This document shows, piece after piece, positions 62,901-64,000 of a stretch of 64,000 bases of DNA (positions are counted from its first letter, which is position 1; every line of letters begins with the position of its first letter). Source of the stretch: Kryptolebias marmoratus. Its lineage: Eukaryota; Chordata; Actinopteri; Cyprinodontiformes; Rivulidae. The notes beneath the pieces were generated by a model that worked only from the letters and a program-made list of their open reading frames with translations, did not search any database and was not told the origin of the DNA. Where the stretch lies: contig NC_051440.1 in the NCBI RefSeq assembly GCF_001649575.2, positions 15,285,411 to 15,349,410 on the forward strand, written 5' to 3'. A program made the translations under genes and the position numbers.

Positions 62901-63631
62901 TTTATTTTTGATTGATCTTTTAAGTCTCATCTTTGCTTCTGAGATGAGGCTGTTTCCTGAAATCAAATGCAAAATTTAAAAGTGGTGAGCAGCATGACCC
63001 AAAAATCTCAGTTGCTGTTGGCTTCATTGTCTTGAATGTGAACCTTTCAAATGTTGCAAATCCAACCAAAGACAGCTCTTCTTAACATAGATTATCAACT
63101 TCAGAGAAGACCTGCGTTTTGATCAAAGATCTGTTGTTGAGCACTTGAGCTGAACGAGGCACAACATGCAAAGACATACCCTAGTTCAACTGACTTGAGT
63201 CTAGTTAAAGACTTTTTATTGGGGCGAGGGGTAACATTTGTTACGTAGCACAGGATTGGCTGTTGGACACTCAGGCTGTCAGTTGACATCCAGGACATGA
63301 AAACTTAGATACATTGGTTAGAAAAGTTAGATTCAATAGAGAAATAAAAGTATGGCTATGCCCCGGGTTGTTGTTTTTTTGTTTTCCATTTTCATGTTGT
63401 CAAACATTCAGTTTTAACAATAATCTTTTAAACGTACCTGCGTTGTCATCTTTGCCTTTGTCCGAATTCTGTTGACACGTTGGACAGGGATGATCAGCTT
63501 GTGACCCAGATTGGTCCCAGGCTGAACTCACACACTGTTTGCATGATCGGTGTCCACACATGAAGGTTACTGACTCCTTCAGAACATCTTCACACACTAC
63601 ACAGATGGTCACCTCCTGGCTTGTTTCTTTA
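59206..63631 (-). CDS. Fish NLR immune receptor (RING-FISNA-NACHT-LRR-B30.2), 5' end missing
   Basis: Cytosolic pattern-recognition receptor of the fish-expanded NLR-C (NLRC3-like) family, expected to sense infection or stress. Exons on the minus strand: 63631-63438 (RING), 62956-61168 (FISNA-NACHT), 61008-60835 and 60286-60113 (LRR, 174 nt each), 59943-59897 (short linker) and 59726-59206 (B30.2, stop TAA). Phases join throughout, giving about 960 residues. NACHT has Walker A GVAGIGKSF and Walker B VILDGLDESK. The RING exon enters in phase 2, so at least one further 5' exon with the start codon lies upstream, outside the window or unrecognised. No frameshift or stop in the exons read, so it looks functional. 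Only two LRR exons, a short array. Such genes usually come in large clusters, so relatives probably follow beyond 64000. Confidence 0.9.
60113..61008 (-). other. NLR gene: two LRR exons
   Basis: 61008-60835 encodes LKFPCSPLRDLDLSNNDLKD and 60286-60113 encodes LKSNPSHLVELDLSYN, each 58 codons, the usual modular length of ribonuclease-inhibitor-type LRR exons. The donor of the second (AAA-GTAATT) is weak and was placed by exon length and phase. A MITE fills most of the intron between them. Confidence 0.85.
60401..60730. mobile_element. MITE with long TIRs in an NLR intron
   Basis: Inverted termini of about 45-60 bases begin TATGGAGGACCGAAACCGAC, followed on both sides by ATAATCAAAAATAAAAGCAG. 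TA flanks both ends. The interior of about 210 bases has no coding frame for a transposase. Type unknown; a 2-bp TA target fits Tc1/mariner-like or related groups. Confidence 0.8.
61168..62956 (-). other. NLR gene: FISNA-NACHT exon
   Basis: One 1789-base exon, typical of fish NLRs. FISNA segment: LKRSIKNKFTLISEG, LQSIYTTLYITTGENE, EFRHLKHKL. NACHT: GVAGIGKSF (plus-strand 62643-62669), VILDGLDESK (62424-62450), LWITSRPAAANQIP (sensor 1 region), then winged-helix and NACHT-associated parts (FFVHLTVQEFFAALYV). It ends with LTPLHCSALAYMLQVSKDEL and a first LRR-like turn before a GTGAGT donor. Confidence 0.93.
63438..63631 (-). other. NLR gene: RING-finger exon
   Basis: Zinc-binding pattern CVVC, then MCGHRSCKQC, then PCPTC: a C3HC4-type RING, as in E3 ubiquitin ligases. 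Acceptor TTTCATTTCTACAG, donor GTACGT. The exon joins in phase 1 to the FISNA exon, so RING and NACHT belong to one protein unless splicing differs. Confidence 0.85.
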
Positions 63632-63854
63632 CTGTAGAAATGAAAATAAAGATGTTTATTTAGAGACAATGAACCATATTCTGTGTTATAGAAAAATATG
63701 TTTCCTGGTACAATCATTACTTTTGATTAGTTTGGTTTTAAATCCAACAATTAGCATCTTTAGTTCAAGCAAAGGGTTGTAGACCTACCATTTCATACCT
63801 ACCTATGGGGGAACCCACAGGGTATGTATGGGGGTACTTACAAAGTACCTACAG

Positions 63855-64000
63855 CAGGGGTGGCCAGTCCTGGTCCTCAGGGCCACCATCCTGCAGGTTT
63901 TCCTTGTTTCTCTGCTCCAACACACCTGATTCAGAGGTTAAATCACCTCTTCATGTTCTGCAGAAGCCTGTTAATCACCCATTGATTTAGATCAGGTGTG
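63855..64000. mobile_element. hAT-like MITE, cut by the window end
   Basis: Begins CAGGGGTGGCCAGTCCTGGT and continues through CATCCTGCAGGTTTTCC and TTTCTCTGCTCCAACACACC, the same family as 36955-37147. The right terminus lies beyond the window. Confidence 0.7.

Overview
The window is vertebrate nuclear DNA, almost certainly from a ray-finned (teleost) fish. The evidence is split genes with GT-AG introns, a CHD2 protein and an RGMa protein side by side as in other vertebrates, a fish-type FISNA-NACHT-B30.2 immune receptor, and several dispersed repeats of kinds common in teleosts. I cannot name the species.

Layout. (1) 1-2000: the 3' part of a spliced, polyadenylated plus-strand transcript just upstream of chd2. 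Position, orientation and motifs fit the lncRNA Chaserr. (2) 2400-18690: complete chd2 on the plus strand. I could follow 38 coding exons in phase from 3533 to 17547, giving 1814 residues; one intron is GC-AG. (3) 20236-27180: rgma on the minus strand, tail to tail with chd2. Three coding exons give a complete 433-residue GPI-type protein; a 129-base assembly gap lies in its second intron. (4) 27.2-56.2 kb: a gene-poor stretch upstream of rgma. It holds microsatellites, TAGC-type minisatellites, copies of dispersed repeats (one interrupted by a hAT-like MITE), and several ordered, motif-rich blocks that look like conserved noncoding regulatory DNA. (5) 56188-57602: a mobile element with terminal inverted repeats and two arrays of alternating short palindromes (GATATC type and ACTAGT type) around a unique core with a small ORF. 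(6) 59206-63631: the 3' part of a fish NLR immune-receptor gene on the minus strand (RING, FISNA, NACHT, LRR, B30.2). Its 5' end lies outside the window or in exons I cannot recognise.

How the parts relate. Chaserr is known in mammals to restrain the neighbouring Chd2 in cis, so the first 20 kb probably form one regulatory unit. CTCF-like motifs lie in chd2 and between chd2 and rgma. The region upstream of rgma probably carries enhancers for that developmental gene. The NLR gene is an unrelated, fast-evolving immune locus rich in repeats.

Limits. All exon boundaries were read by eye from splice consensus, reading phase and remembered family sequence. No alignment, repeat masking or motif scan was run. 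The noncoding-element calls are inferences.
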